DNA of 64,000 nucleotides from Streptomyces sp. WMMB303 (GCF_029351045.1 NZ_JARKIN010000001.1:4762501-4826500), one strand, 5' to 3'. Shown: positions 8,975 to 17,970, counted from the first letter of the stretch. The notes: generated by a model not told the origin, from the letters alone. Numbers and translations: made by a program.

Positions 8975-10669
8975 ATGGGGTGGGTGCGGATGTCGATGCA
9001 GCCGAAGGGGTCTGGGGAGATCCCGGCGGAGACGGTGCGGGTGGCGCGGGCCGCGTTTCCGAAGGGGAGCCTGGCGATCCGGCTGCGGGACGGACTGGGG
9101 CCGTTGTTCACGGATGAGGAGTTCGCGGATCTCTTCCCCGCCCGGGGGCGTCATGCCTGGTCACCGGCCGGACTGGCGCTGGTGTCAGTGTTGCAGTTCG
9201 TGGAGGGGCTGACCGACCGGCAGGCCGCGGAGGCGGTGCGGGCGCGGATCGATGTCAAGTACGCGCTCGGCCTGGAACTGGATGATCCGGGCTTCAACTT
9301 CTCGGTTCTGTCGGAGTTCAGGGACCGGCTCGCCCAGGCGGACGGCGGACGCCGGGTGCTGGACGGCATCCTGACAGCAGCCCGCGAGAAGGGGCTGGTC
9401 AAGAAGGCGGGCCGGGCCCGCACGGACTCCACGCACGTGTTGTCGGCGGCGCGTGACCTGTGCTGGCTGGAGATGGTGGCGGAGACGCTGCGGTCGGCGC
9501 TGAACGCGCTGGCGCAGACGGCCCCGGACTGGCTGGCCGGTGTCGCCGAGCCCGACTGGTTCAGGCACTACGCGACGAGGGCCGAGGACAGCCGGTTCCC
9601 CACCAGCCGGGCGAAGCGGGACGAGGTCGGGCTACGGATCGGCCTGGACGGAACACGCCTGCTGGCAGCCGTCTTCGCGCCCGGCGCCCCCGACGGTCTC
9701 CGCGCCCTCGCCGAGGTGGAGACGCTGCGGCAGATGTGGGTCCAGCACTTCCACCAGGTGGAAGGTGAGGTGAGGCGGCGGGACCCAAAAGACCGCCCGC
9801 CGGGCGCGTTGCGCCCGGTCACCCCCTATGACACCGACGCGCGCACCAGCATCAAACGCGATACGGCGTGGGACGGCTACAAGGTCCACCTCACCGAGAC
9901 CTGCGAACCGGACACCCCGAACCTGATCACGAACGTCGCCACGACGGTGGCCACCGTCTCCGACCGGTCGATGGCCGAGACGATCCACACCCAGCTCACC
10001 GCACGGGACTGCACGCCCGGCGAGCACTGGGTAGATGCCGGCTATCCCACCGGTGCCACCCTGATCAGCGCCCGGGACGAGCACGGCATCGCCCTGCACG
10101 GGCCGCTCCAGGCCGATAACAGCGCCCAGTCCAGCACGGACAGTGGCTTCGGCCAGGACGCCTTCATCATCGACTGGGGCAGCAAGCAGGCCACCTGCCC
10201 CGGCGGCAAGACCAGCATCAACTGGAGCGAACGGCTCTCCCAGACAGGACAGCCCGTGCTGCGGGTCCGGTTCTCCGTGCTTGACTGCCGTCCCTGTCCG
10301 GTGCGGCGGGAGTGCATCAACTCGCCCTCCGGCAAGAGCCGTGAGCTGCGACTACGCCATCACGACGAACACCACGCGCTTCAGACGGCCAGAGCCGAGC
10401 AGAAGAGCGACGAATGGAAGGAACGCTACAAGGTCCGGGCGGGGGTCGAGGGCACCATCGCCCAGGGCGTTCAGCGCTGCGGCCTGCGCAGATCCCGCTA
10501 CCGCGGTCTGACGAAGACCAGCCTCCAGCACCAGCTCACCGGCGCCGCGATCAACCTCGCCCGCGTCGACGCCCACCTCACCGGCACCCCACGAGCACGC
10601 ACCCGCACCAGTCATTTCGCACGACTTCGCCCCGCCGACCAGACGATCGACGGGGCGAAGAAGGCGTAG
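8975..10669 (+). CDS. IS1182-family transposase
   Basis: DDE transposase of 564 residues that cuts and pastes the surrounding IS. The N-terminal DUF772 region (about 30-130, with FVEGLTDRQAAEAVRARIDVK) precedes a DDE_Tnp_1-type core. The acidic triad is visible as ARTDSTHVLSA (first Asp), HWVDAGYPTG (second Asp) and RAGVEGTIAQG (Glu). A cysteine cluster CRPCPVRREC near residue 440 is typical of the family. The coding region is uninterrupted. The start may be ATG at 8975, 8990 or 8996; no good ribosome site precedes any of them, consistent with low expression. It runs opposite to the neighbouring ABC operons. Confidence 0.93.
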   Translation: MGWVRMSMQPKGSGEIPAETVRVARAAFPKGSLAIRLRDGLGPLFTDEEFADLFPARGRHAWSPAGLALVSVLQFVEGLTDRQAAEAVRARIDVKYALGLELDDPGFNFSVLSEFRDRLAQADGGRRVLDGILTAAREKGLVKKAGRARTDSTHVLSAARDLCWLEMVAETLRSALNALAQTAPDWLAGVAEPDWFRHYATRAEDSRFPTSRAKRDEVGLRIGLDGTRLLAAVFAPGAPDGLRALAEVETLRQMWVQHFHQVEGEVRRRDPKDRPPGALRPVTPYDTDARTSIKRDTAWDGYKVHLTETCEPDTPNLITNVATTVATVSDRSMAETIHTQLTARDCTPGEHWVDAGYPTGATLISARDEHGIALHGPLQADNSAQSSTDSGFGQDAFIIDWGSKQATCPGGKTSINWSERLSQTGQPVLRVRFSVLDCRPCPVRRECINSPSGKSRELRLRHHDEHHALQTARAEQKSDEWKERYKVRAGVEGTIAQGVQRCGLRRSRYRGLTKTSLQHQLTGAAINLARVDAHLTGTPRARTRTSHFARLRPADQTIDGAKKA

Positions 10670-10691
10670 GCCCCGGATTTACCAACAGCAT

Positions 10692-10713
10692 CCGGTGATC
10701 GGCCGGGGCCCGG
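10692..10713. repeat. right half of the split terminator with right target duplication
   Basis: CCGGTGATCGG (10692-10702) is the right copy of the 11-bp duplication. CGGCCGGGGCCCGG (10700-10713) is the exact complement of the arm at 8873-8886. The arm lies 11 bases past the stop of the permease gene ending at 10725, where a terminator is expected. Confidence 0.88.
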
Positions 10714-10724
10714 CGGGGGAAGGG

Positions 10725-11648
10725 TCACTTCACGGAACCGGCCGTCAGGCCGGAGACCACGTGCCGTTCGATGAAGGCGAACAGGACGATCACCGGGATG
10801 ATCGCGACGACCGACGCGGCGAACAGGTAGTTCCACTGCACCGTATAGGCGCCGATGAAGTTGTTGATCCCGACGGTGAGCGGCTGTTTGTCCGGCTCGG
10901 TGGAGAGCGTCAGCCCCATCACGAACTCGTTCCAGGAGGTGATGAAGGTGAAGATCACCGCGGTCACCACGCCCGGCAGTGCCAGCGGCAGCGTCACCTT
11001 GATCATCGCGCCGAAGCGGCTGGTGCCGTCCACCATCGCCGCCTCCTCCAGCTCCGGCGGGATCGACCCGATGTAGGCGGTCAGAATCCACACCGCGAAG
11101 GCCAGGTTGAAAGCGGCATTGGTGAGGATCAGCGTCCAGATCGAGTTGAGCATCTCGAGCTGGTGGAACTCCCGGTAGAGCCCCACCAGCAGCGCCGTCG
11201 GCTGGAACATCTGGGTGACCAGCACCAGCAGCAGGAACCACTTGCGTCCCCGGAACCGCATCCGCGCCGTGTAGTACGCGGCCGGCAGCGATACCAGTAG
11301 CACCAGGATCGTGGCGCCGCCGGAGATCAGCAGCGTGACCTGGAGGTTGTCCCCGAGAGAGGACTCCTTCCAGACGTCGATGAAGTTCGACCAGTTCAGC
11401 GTGTCCGGCAGGTAGGTGCGGTCCCGCAGTTCGTCCGCCGGCCGCAGGGCCGTGACGATCATCTCCAGGTACGGCGCCAGGAACAGCGCCGCGAGCAGCC
11501 AGGCCACGGCGGTGATCACCAGGGTGCGGGGCCGGAAGGTGCGCTTCGGCGGCCGCGCGGCCGGCTTGCCCGGCCCGGCGGGGCCCCGCTCGGCGGACTC
11601 GGGGTCGCGGCCGGGGCCGGCTCCGGCGGTCTGGGTTGCGGTCGCCAT
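10725..11648 (-). CDS. CUT1 sugar ABC transporter permease (MalG type)
   Basis: Inner-membrane permease of 307 residues for a carbohydrate importer; substrate unknown. A cytoplasmic Pro/Arg-rich tail of about 45 residues precedes six hydrophobic helices. The EAA motif that contacts the ATPase reads EEAAMVDGTSRFGAMIKVTLPLALPG (family form EAA-x3-G-x9-I-x-LP), split here by its usual spacing. The ATG at 11648 overlaps the previous stop as TGATG, so translation is coupled. No ATPase gene lies in this operon. As in most actinobacterial CUT1 systems, a shared MsiK-type ATPase encoded elsewhere is likely to serve it. Its terminator was split by the IS element. Confidence 0.9.
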   Translation of the reverse strand: MATATQTAGAGPGRDPESAERGPAGPGKPAARPPKRTFRPRTLVITAVAWLLAALFLAPYLEMIVTALRPADELRDRTYLPDTLNWSNFIDVWKESSLGDNLQVTLLISGGATILVLLVSLPAAYYTARMRFRGRKWFLLLVLVTQMFQPTALLVGLYREFHQLEMLNSIWTLILTNAAFNLAFAVWILTAYIGSIPPELEEAAMVDGTSRFGAMIKVTLPLALPGVVTAVIFTFITSWNEFVMGLTLSTEPDKQPLTVGINNFIGAYTVQWNYLFAASVVAIIPVIVLFAFIERHVVSGLTAGSVK

Positions 11649-12598
11649 CAGTCCTCCTCGTTCCACCGGCTGACCTTCAGGAAGATCAGCACGAGCACGA
11701 CGACCATTGCGAAGTTGACCACCGACATCGCCGCGGACTCGGCGATGTCCGTCTCCTTCAGCTTGTACATGAACACCGTGGTCGTCGCGGTGTCGCTGCC
11801 CGGTCCGCCCTGTGTCATCGCCCAGATGATCGGGAACGAGTTGAAGACGTTGATCAGGTTGATGACCACGCCGACGAGGAAGGCCGGGCGCAGCAGCGGC
11901 AGCGTGATGCCCTTGTAGGTCTGCCAGGAACCGGCGCCGTCGATCCGCGCGGCCTCGTAGACGTCGGCCGGGATCGTCTGGAGCCCGGCCAGCAGGGTGT
12001 AGGTGGTGAAGGGCAGCGAGACGAAGACCGCCACGAACATCATCCAGGGCCAGGCGGTACCGGCCGACCCCAGCCAGTCCCTGGACGAGTCGATGATGCC
12101 CAGGTCGATCATGACGGTATTCAGGACACCGGCCGTCCGGTTGAGCATCCACTTGAAGCCGATCGCCGTCATCAGCACCGAGGCGGCCCAGGGTGCGATG
12201 AGGGCCCAGCGGGTGACGCGGCGTCCCGGGAAGTTCTGGTTGAACAGCTGCGCCAGGCACAGCGAGAGCAGCATCGTCACGCCGACGACCACGACGGTCC
12301 AGAGCACGGTCCACAGCAGGACGTGCCCGAAGTCGGTCTCGTCGAAGAGCTTCTTGTACTTGTCGGTGCCGGCCGAGCCCCGCACGATCCCCGCGATGCT
12401 GATGTTCAGGAACGAGGTCCTGATCAGCTCGATGACGGGCCAGACGACGACAGCGAGAATGAGCAGGACGACAGGGGCGATCCAGGGGAGCGGGCCCAGC
12501 CGGGCCAGCCCGCCGCTCGTGCGGCGGACCGGCCGGCCGGACTGCCCTCCCCGTCCCCGGCTCCTGCGGGCCGGGGACGGCGGGGCCTTCATTGACAC
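11648..12598 (-). CDS. CUT1 sugar ABC transporter permease (MalF type)
   Basis: Partner permease of 316 residues with six predicted helices after a basic N-terminal tail. The EAA loop reads YEAARIDGAGSWQTYKGITLPLLRP. The start is taken as GTG at 12598 because AAGGAG lies five bases upstream; an ATG two codons later is less well spaced. It follows the binding-protein gene by 46 bases and is coupled to the MalG-type gene. Other CUT1 permeases such as those for trehalose or alpha-glucosides look the same at this level. Confidence 0.9.
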   Translation of the reverse strand: MSMKAPPSPARRSRGRGGQSGRPVRRTSGGLARLGPLPWIAPVVLLILAVVVWPVIELIRTSFLNISIAGIVRGSAGTDKYKKLFDETDFGHVLLWTVLWTVVVVGVTMLLSLCLAQLFNQNFPGRRVTRWALIAPWAASVLMTAIGFKWMLNRTAGVLNTVMIDLGIIDSSRDWLGSAGTAWPWMMFVAVFVSLPFTTYTLLAGLQTIPADVYEAARIDGAGSWQTYKGITLPLLRPAFLVGVVINLINVFNSFPIIWAMTQGGPGSDTATTTVFMYKLKETDIAESAAMSVVNFAMVVVLVLIFLKVSRWNEED

Positions 12599-12644
12599 GG
12601 GGTCTCCTTGCGGTACGGAGGTGCTGGGTGGTGCGGGCCGCGGC

Positions 12645-13904
12645 CTACTTGTCGGCCGCCGCCTCCTCCGCCTTCTTCTGCAGGTCGCCCAGGACCTTCT
12701 TCGGGTCCTCCTTGGCCGCCTTGCCGCCGCTCTTCTTGATCTCGGCGGAGACGACGTCCCAGGACGGGTCGCCCAGCGGGTAGAACTTCGCGTTCTGCAG
12801 CTCGTCGAAGAAGGGCTTCAGGTCCTCGTGCTTGCCGTTGGACTGCATCGTCTCCAGCGCGTCCTGGGTGACGGGCGGGAAGTTGTACATCTCGTCGAAC
12901 TTCAGCATCTTCTTCGAGTAGACGAAGTCGAGGAACTTCTTGATCTGCTTCTGCTTGCCGCCGTCCTTGAAGGCCATCATCCAGTCGGCGACGCCGAGCG
13001 TGGACTTCAGCGGCCCGTCCTTGCCGGGGATGGTGGTGACGCCGTAGTCGACCTTGCCCTGCTTGGCCATCTGGACGAGGCTCGGGTGGCCGTTGAGCAT
13101 GCCCGCCTTGCCGGCCGCGAAGTCCGCGAAGGCGGTCTTGCGGTCGGTTGTGCCCGGGTTGGAGTAGGTCAGACCCGGCTTGACCAGGTTGTCCTGCAGC
13201 CAGTTGAAAGTCTCGACGTTCTTGGCACTGTCGATGGTGTACTTGCCGCTGCCGTCGGTGTAGCCACCGCCGTTGCCCAGCTCCCACATCATCATCTCGC
13301 CCTGGGCCTCCTCGGGGCCCAGGGGCAGCGCGTAGGGGGTGTCGGCGGCCTTGGACTTCTTTATCTTCTCCGCGGCGTCGGCCAGCTCGTCCCAGGTCTT
13401 CGGCGGGTTCTTGATGCCCGCCTTCTTGAAGACGTCCTTGTTGTAGAAGAGCACTCGGGAGGAGGAGACCCACGGGATGCCGTACTGGGTGCCGTCCACC
13501 TCGCCGGCCTTGGCGAAGGAGGGGATGAGGTTCTTCTGCGTCGCGGGCGAGAGGACCTCGTCGGCCTTGTAGAGCAGGTCGTCGGCGACCTTGTCGGCGT
13601 AGCCGCCGGTCTGCAGCAGATCCGGCACGTTGCCGCTCTGAATCATCGTCTTGACCTGCTTGTCGATGTCGTTCCAGTTGATGACCTGGACGTCGACCTT
13701 GATGTCCTTGTGCTGCTTCTCGAAGTCCTCGGCCACCTTGTCCCAGTAGATCTTGGAGGCGTTGGACTTCTTGTCGCCGTAGTCGGCGGCCACCAGTTTG
13801 ATGGTGTTCTTGTCCCCGGAGCCCCCGCTGTCACCGCCGCAGGCGGTCACGCTCAGTGCCATGGCGAGCACTGCGGCACCGGCCGCCGCTGCTCTCTTGT
13901 TCAT
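12645..13904 (-). CDS. sugar ABC transporter substrate-binding lipoprotein
   Basis: Extracellular solute-binding protein (family 1, CUT1) of 419 residues. The signal peptide ends in the lipobox SVTAC with Cys22. The mature part begins with a Gly/Ser linker and continues with the two-lobed fold typical for oligosaccharides, including YGIPWVSSSRVLFYNKDVFKKAG, PPKTWDELADAAEKIK and AGKAGMLNGHPS. The start is ATG at 13904, ten bases after GAAGG; an in-frame TTG three codons upstream is too close to that site. It is the first gene of the operon with two permeases. The ligand cannot be read from sequence; the neighbouring GH92 and ngcEFG-like genes suggest a glycan fragment. Confidence 0.9.
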   Translation of the reverse strand: MNKRAAAAGAAVLAMALSVTACGGDSGGSGDKNTIKLVAADYGDKKSNASKIYWDKVAEDFEKQHKDIKVDVQVINWNDIDKQVKTMIQSGNVPDLLQTGGYADKVADDLLYKADEVLSPATQKNLIPSFAKAGEVDGTQYGIPWVSSSRVLFYNKDVFKKAGIKNPPKTWDELADAAEKIKKSKAADTPYALPLGPEEAQGEMMMWELGNGGGYTDGSGKYTIDSAKNVETFNWLQDNLVKPGLTYSNPGTTDRKTAFADFAAGKAGMLNGHPSLVQMAKQGKVDYGVTTIPGKDGPLKSTLGVADWMMAFKDGGKQKQIKKFLDFVYSKKMLKFDEMYNFPPVTQDALETMQSNGKHEDLKPFFDELQNAKFYPLGDPSWDVVSAEIKKSGGKAAKEDPKKVLGDLQKKAEEAAADK

Positions 13905-14074
13905 GTTGCTCAACCCTTCGACATCGGTGTCGACTTGCTCGCAGGTGATGCGTCACACTCCGGGCGCGACCCGGACCTCCCGGGCAGCGTCGGTCGAGGA
14001 GGCCCCGACCGCTCGGTGAGGTGTTCCCCCGTGCCGCTACGGCGCAGAGACTACTCACGGCATATTCCGCCGCA

Positions 14075-14104
14075 CAGGTCTAGGCCACTTTCGTGGCCAA
14101 CCTG
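14075..14104 (-). terminator. hairpin downstream of the ngcG-like gene
   Basis: Nested stems CAGGT/ACCTG (14075-14079, 14100-14104) and GGCCAC/GTGGCC (14083-14088, 14093-14098) with loop TTTC lie about 35-60 bases past the stop of the permease gene at 14138. Placed between two minus-strand operons, it is a likely terminator for the first. The sequence from there to 13905 should hold the promoter of the next operon, but I cannot assign boxes. Confidence 0.6.
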
Positions 14105-14137
14105 AAATCACCGCGCCCCACGGAGGATTAGACCTGC

Positions 14138-15076
14138 CTACTTCAGGGCACCGGCCGTCAGACCCGCCTGCACCTGCCGCTGGAAGACGGCGTAGACCAC
14201 CAGCACCGGCACCATGGCGATGGTCAGCCCGGCGAACAGGGCTCCCCAGTCTCCCGCGTACCCCTGCGACACCGTCAACGCCGCGAGCCCCTGAGGCAGC
14301 ACGTAGTTGTTCTCGTCCTCGTTGTTGAGCAGCAGCGGCAGCAGGTACTGGTTCCACTGGCCGAGGAAGTTGAAGATCCCGATGCTCACCAGGCCCGGCT
14401 TGGCCATCGGCATCATCACCTGGAAGAACGTCCGGGTGTGCGAGGCCCCGTCGATCATCGCCGCCTCCTGGACCCCGCTGGGCAGCGTCCGGAAGAACGA
14501 GGTGAGGAAGAAGGTGGTGAAGGGCAGCGAATAGGCGATGTAGGCGATGATCAGGCCCGGTCGGGTGTCCAGCAGGGACATGTTGTCCATGATCGTGAAG
14601 AGCGGGATCAGCGCCAGGATCACCGGGAACATCATGCCGCCCGCGAACAGCAGGAAGACGAACCGGTTGCCGGGGAAGGTGAACCGGGCGATGACGTAGG
14701 CCGCCATCGAGCCCAGCAGCATGGTGCCGGTCAGCGAGCCCGCCAGGATGATCACCGAGTTGAACGCGTACCGGCCGATCTTCGCCTCGGTCCAGGCGTG
14801 CGCGAAGTTCTGCCAGTGGAGCGAGGTCGGCAGGCCCATCGGGTCGTTGAGGAAGTCCGCGGTGGGGCGGAAGGCCGTCAGCGCCACCCAGATCAGCGGA
14901 CCGGCCGCCATCACCACCCAGGCGATCAGGAAGGCGTGCGAGAAGACGTTCAGCACGCCGCTCTCGCCGCGCCCCGGGCCGGAGCGCGCCGCGTCCCCGG
15001 CGGCCTGCGGGGAGGGCGCGACGGGTTCCTCCGCCCGGTCGGTGACGGCGTCGGTGGACATCGGTTCGGCACTCAT
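14138..15076 (-). CDS. sugar ABC transporter permease, NgcG-like
   Basis: MalG-type permease of 312 residues from ATG at 15076 (an in-frame GTG at 15115 would overlap the upstream gene). After an Ala/Glu/Pro-rich tail of about 40 residues come six helices. The EAA loop reads QEAAMIDGASHTRTFFQVMMPMAKPG. The long stretch FNFLGQWNQYLLPLLLNNEDENNYVLPQG resembles NgcG of the N-acetylglucosamine/chitobiose importer. It sits 19 bases after its partner permease. By synteny with S. coelicolor it belongs to the ngcEFG locus next to the ROK regulator. Substrate specificity is inferred only. Confidence 0.85.
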   Translation of the reverse strand: MSAEPMSTDAVTDRAEEPVAPSPQAAGDAARSGPGRGESGVLNVFSHAFLIAWVVMAAGPLIWVALTAFRPTADFLNDPMGLPTSLHWQNFAHAWTEAKIGRYAFNSVIILAGSLTGTMLLGSMAAYVIARFTFPGNRFVFLLFAGGMMFPVILALIPLFTIMDNMSLLDTRPGLIIAYIAYSLPFTTFFLTSFFRTLPSGVQEAAMIDGASHTRTFFQVMMPMAKPGLVSIGIFNFLGQWNQYLLPLLLNNEDENNYVLPQGLAALTVSQGYAGDWGALFAGLTIAMVPVLVVYAVFQRQVQAGLTAGALK

Positions 15077-15095
15077 CGCTTCGCTTCCCCGCTTC

Positions 15096-16148
15096 TCAGT
15101 ACTCGATCTGGTCACGGCGCCCGACCCGCATCACGATCAGCGTGAAGACCATGCTGAGGACGAGGAGCACCACGCCGATGGCCGTGGCATAGCCGAACTG
15201 CCCCTCCCGGAACCGCTCGTAGAGGTAGACCGGGGTCACCTTCAGCGCATGCGGCGGCACCATGATCAGCACGACCGCGAAGGCGTCCAGGGCCTGGATG
15301 CCCATGTAGATCCAGCCGGTGCGCACGGTGTCCCAGATCAGCGGCAGGGTGACCCGGAAGAAGGTGGCGGCGCGCCCGGCGCCGTCCAGCAGGGCGGCCT
15401 CGTAGATGTCCTTGGGGATGGCGCCCATGGCGGCCGAGAAGAGCACCACGTAGAAGCCGACGAAGCTCCAGGCGATCACCGCCATGGTCGAGAAGAGGGC
15501 GAGCTTGTAGTCACCGCCGAGCCAGCGCTGTTCGAGTCCCTCCAGTCCGACGGAGCCGAGCAGGCCGTTGAGCAGGCCGCTGCGGGAGCTGTAGACCTGC
15601 TGCCACACCACGGCGATCAGTGCGATGGACAGCACCTGCGGGAAGAAGTAGACGATCTTGTAGAGCGAGGAGCCCGCCACGCCCGAGACCGCCCGCCCTC
15701 TGCGGTGCCGTCCACCCGCGGTGATCATGTAGGCGAAGAAGATGCCCAGCGCCAGGGTGACCAGTGGAACGACGACCAGCAGCAGCAGACTGGACTGCAA
15801 GGAGGCCCAGAACCGCTCGTCGTTCCACATCTTCACGTAGTTGTCGAAGCCGACGAAGTTCGCCGTGGCACCACCCGCCCAGTCCGTGAACGAGTAGTAG
15901 ATCGCCTGGAGGAACGGGGAGATGACGAAGACCGCGTAGAAGGCCAGCGGCAGGGCCAGAAAGCCCACGATGAAGCGGTACTTGTCCAACGTGCGGTATC
16001 TGCGGTCGTTGCGCACCCGCTCGGGGGTGAACCGGGGCGGCAGGACGACGGCCAGCGCGAAGGCCGCTCCCCCGCCCGTCCGGGTCCGCCCGACGGGCCG
16101 CTCACCGCTCGTCTGCCCGCCCGTGGCCGGCCGTGTCTCAGTCTTCAC
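15096..16148 (-). CDS. sugar ABC transporter permease, NgcF-like
   Basis: MalF-type permease of 350 residues with a long basic N-terminal tail, six helices and the EAA loop YEAALLDGAGRAATFFRVTLPLIWD. The segment GDYKLALFSTMAVIAWSFVGFYVVL resembles the NgcF family. GTG at 16148 has GGAG four bases upstream. It lies 43 bases after the binding protein, in one operon with it and the NgcG-like gene; no ATPase is encoded. The likely cargo is GlcNAc, chitobiose or another small N-glycan sugar. Confidence 0.85.
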   Translation of the reverse strand: MKTETRPATGGQTSGERPVGRTRTGGGAAFALAVVLPPRFTPERVRNDRRYRTLDKYRFIVGFLALPLAFYAVFVISPFLQAIYYSFTDWAGGATANFVGFDNYVKMWNDERFWASLQSSLLLLVVVPLVTLALGIFFAYMITAGGRHRRGRAVSGVAGSSLYKIVYFFPQVLSIALIAVVWQQVYSSRSGLLNGLLGSVGLEGLEQRWLGGDYKLALFSTMAVIAWSFVGFYVVLFSAAMGAIPKDIYEAALLDGAGRAATFFRVTLPLIWDTVRTGWIYMGIQALDAFAVVLIMVPPHALKVTPVYLYERFREGQFGYATAIGVVLLVLSMVFTLIVMRVGRRDQIEY

Positions 16149-16191
16149 GCCGCTCCGCTTCTCCCCGGGGCCGTGTCCGCCGCCCGGTCGC

Positions 16192-17616
16192 TCAGGACTT
16201 CTTGATCTTCGTGACGTCGGGGTCCTCGGCGGTGCGGTCGGCGGCCTTCTGCATCGCGCTCATGGCCTCCTTCACCGACGTCTCGCCATTCATGAACTTG
16301 CCCACGACGGCGTCGAAGTCCACCCGCCACAGGTCGGCGTACCACTCCTTGAAGAAGGCGATCACGATGTTGTCGTCCGCGGCCTTGACGGCCTGCTGCG
16401 CGCTCTCCACCCCCGGCGGCAGCTTCATCCCGTCGATGGCGCCCTTGACCACGGGCATCGAGGAGACCTCGCGGAAGAGGTTCACCGCGGCCTTCTTGCT
16501 GTACATCATCCGCATCCACTCCAGCCCGCCCCGCCGGTTCGAGGCCTTGGCCGGGATGATGTAGGGCTCGCCGGGCGGCGCGTAGAGGGTGCCGAAGGGC
16601 ATGGCGTCGCCCTTGTCGAGCGAGGGCGTCGCGCCGACCCGCATCTCGAAGTCCTTGGGAGTGGTGTCCTTCGCCTCGTTCTCCACCCAGGAGCCGTCCG
16701 GGATGAAGACGGCCTTGCCCTTCGTCCAGGCGGTCTGCGCCTCGATGTGGGCGTTCTTGCCGTCGAATCCGGTCAGCACGTACTTCTTGGCGAGCAGTTC
16801 CTCATACGCTTCGAAGACCTGCTTGACCGCGTCGGTCTTCCAGGCGTTCGGCTCCAGATAGTCGAAGGCGTCGAGCTGCTCGCGCCCGCCCGCCTGGCCG
16901 AACATGGCGTACATGCTGAAGAACATGTAGCGCGGGTGGCCCGCCGGGTACGTCCAGCCGTGCAGCCCCTTCTTCTTGGCCTTCTTGCAGAGGGCCAGCA
17001 TGTCGTCCCAGGTCTTGGGGTATTCGGTCTCCAGCGTGTCGCGGAGCATCGTGTCCGAATACCAGATGCCGTACACGGTCTGGGCGATGTTGAGCTGGTA
17101 GCAGGCTTCGCCGCCGAACTGGCCCATCTCCACGACGCCGGGCACCAGGGTGTCGCGCACCTTGACGTCCGGGTCGTCCCAGCTCGGCGCGTCGAGCAGT
17201 TCGGTGACGTCGCTGACCTGCTTGTTCTGGACCAGCTTCGAGATCGACATCATCTCGGCGCCGGAGTTGTTGACCACGTCCGGCGGGTCGCCCTTGATGA
17301 TCCGCGGCTGGACCTGGGTGGCGATGCGTTCGGTCCGCTTCTGGTCGACCTCGGCCTTGGTGTACTGCTTTTCGTACATGTCGCTGACGAAGCGCGCGTA
17401 CTTGTCGTCGTATCCGCCGTTGAAGACGTAGACCTGCAGTCCGGCGTCCTTCTTGACGCCGAGCGGATTCTTGTCCGTCTTCTCGCCCTTTTCCGCCTTG
17501 GTGTCCTCACTGCCACCGGTGGCGCAGGACGTCAGTGAACCGAGGGCCGGCACGGCGATCAGTCCGGCCGCGGTGGCCTTGACGATGTCGCGACGGTTGA
17601 CGCTGTTGGTTCCCAT
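16192..17616 (-). CDS. NgcE-like sugar-binding lipoprotein
   Basis: Solute-binding protein of 474 residues, first gene of the ngcEFG-like operon. The N-terminus VNRRDIVKATAAGLIAVPALGSLTSC shows a twin arginine (R8, R9) and a lipobox Cys at 31, so it is probably exported folded by Tat and lipidated. The mature protein matches the NgcE type: NPLGVKKDAGLQVYVFNGG, PRIIKGDPPDVVNNSG, ELLDAPSWDDP, QTAWTKGKAVFIPDGSW and GEPYIIPAKASNRRGGLEWM. ATG at 17616 follows AGGA by seven bases; an upstream TTG is less likely. NgcE proteins bind GlcNAc and chitobiose. The adjacent GH92 gene makes mannose-containing or N-glycan products an alternative. Confidence 0.85.
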   Translation of the reverse strand: MGTNSVNRRDIVKATAAGLIAVPALGSLTSCATGGSEDTKAEKGEKTDKNPLGVKKDAGLQVYVFNGGYDDKYARFVSDMYEKQYTKAEVDQKRTERIATQVQPRIIKGDPPDVVNNSGAEMMSISKLVQNKQVSDVTELLDAPSWDDPDVKVRDTLVPGVVEMGQFGGEACYQLNIAQTVYGIWYSDTMLRDTLETEYPKTWDDMLALCKKAKKKGLHGWTYPAGHPRYMFFSMYAMFGQAGGREQLDAFDYLEPNAWKTDAVKQVFEAYEELLAKKYVLTGFDGKNAHIEAQTAWTKGKAVFIPDGSWVENEAKDTTPKDFEMRVGATPSLDKGDAMPFGTLYAPPGEPYIIPAKASNRRGGLEWMRMMYSKKAAVNLFREVSSMPVVKGAIDGMKLPPGVESAQQAVKAADDNIVIAFFKEWYADLWRVDFDAVVGKFMNGETSVKEAMSAMQKAADRTAEDPDVTKIKKS

Positions 17617-17784
17617 GCTCAAGTCCTCGCCTTCTCCAGGACTCAGGCGGTGTACCGGTCTCCCGTCAACTCGTTACCGGCGAAGGGCCCGACACCGCGG
17701 GTCAGTTGAAGCTGGGTGGTGCGGATCTTGCGGATGGTGCGGCGCCCGAGGCGGCGTCCGCGCGCGGTACCGCTCAAGGTGCGG

Positions 17785-17800
17785 ACAGGTATAGTCCACT
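17785..17800. promoter_or_regulatory. candidate DasR (dre) site in the ngcE-like promoter
   Basis: ACAGGTATAGTCCACT agrees with the dre consensus A(C/G)TGGTCTAGACCA(C/G)T at 13 of 16 positions. On the minus strand it overlaps a possible -10 (TATACC or CTATAC) with TTGCCC 17-18 bases upstream, so DasR binding would block the ngcE-like operon. This is a consensus match made by eye. Confidence 0.45.
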
Positions 17801-17920
17801 CTTCGCCACGCGGGCAAGATCGAGAACATTCCCGTCCGCCATCTTTCCCGAGTTGAGACCTGTTTCGATTCCCTCCTTCCGCCGAATTACCCCGAGTTCC
17901 TCCGGAATCCCCGACTCCCC

Positions 17921-17950
17921 TTGACACCCAGGGGCAGACGTACGTTACTT
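17921..17950 (+). promoter_or_regulatory. possible promoter of the GH92 gene
   Basis: TTGACA at 17921-17926 is a perfect -35 box; TTACTT at 17945-17950 is an 18-base-spaced -10 candidate (TACGTT at 17941 is nearer consensus but only 14 bases away). Transcription would start about 50 bases before the GTG, just upstream of the LacI-type operator. Confidence 0.45.
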
Positions 17951-17970
17951 GTCGCTGATATCCACAACCT

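Larger units (their letters stand above)
8895..10691 (+). mobile_element. IS1182-family insertion sequence, complete
   Basis: A 1797-bp element with perfect 23-bp terminal inverted repeats at 8895-8917 and 10669-10691, beginning ATGCTGTTGGTAAATCC on the left and ending in its complement. It is flanked by an 11-bp direct repeat CCGGTGATCGG (8884-8894 and 10692-10702). It contains one intact transposase gene whose TAG stop shares its final G with the right inverted repeat. Perfect ends, an intact gene and an exact target duplication suggest a recent, still mobile insertion. It is inserted in the hairpin tip of the terminator of the sugar ABC operon to its right. Confidence 0.95.

Noticed and set aside
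14075..14104. AGGTCTAGGCC considered as a DasR site
   Set aside because: Only half of the dre consensus fits, and the bases form the stem of a convincing hairpin after a stop codon.
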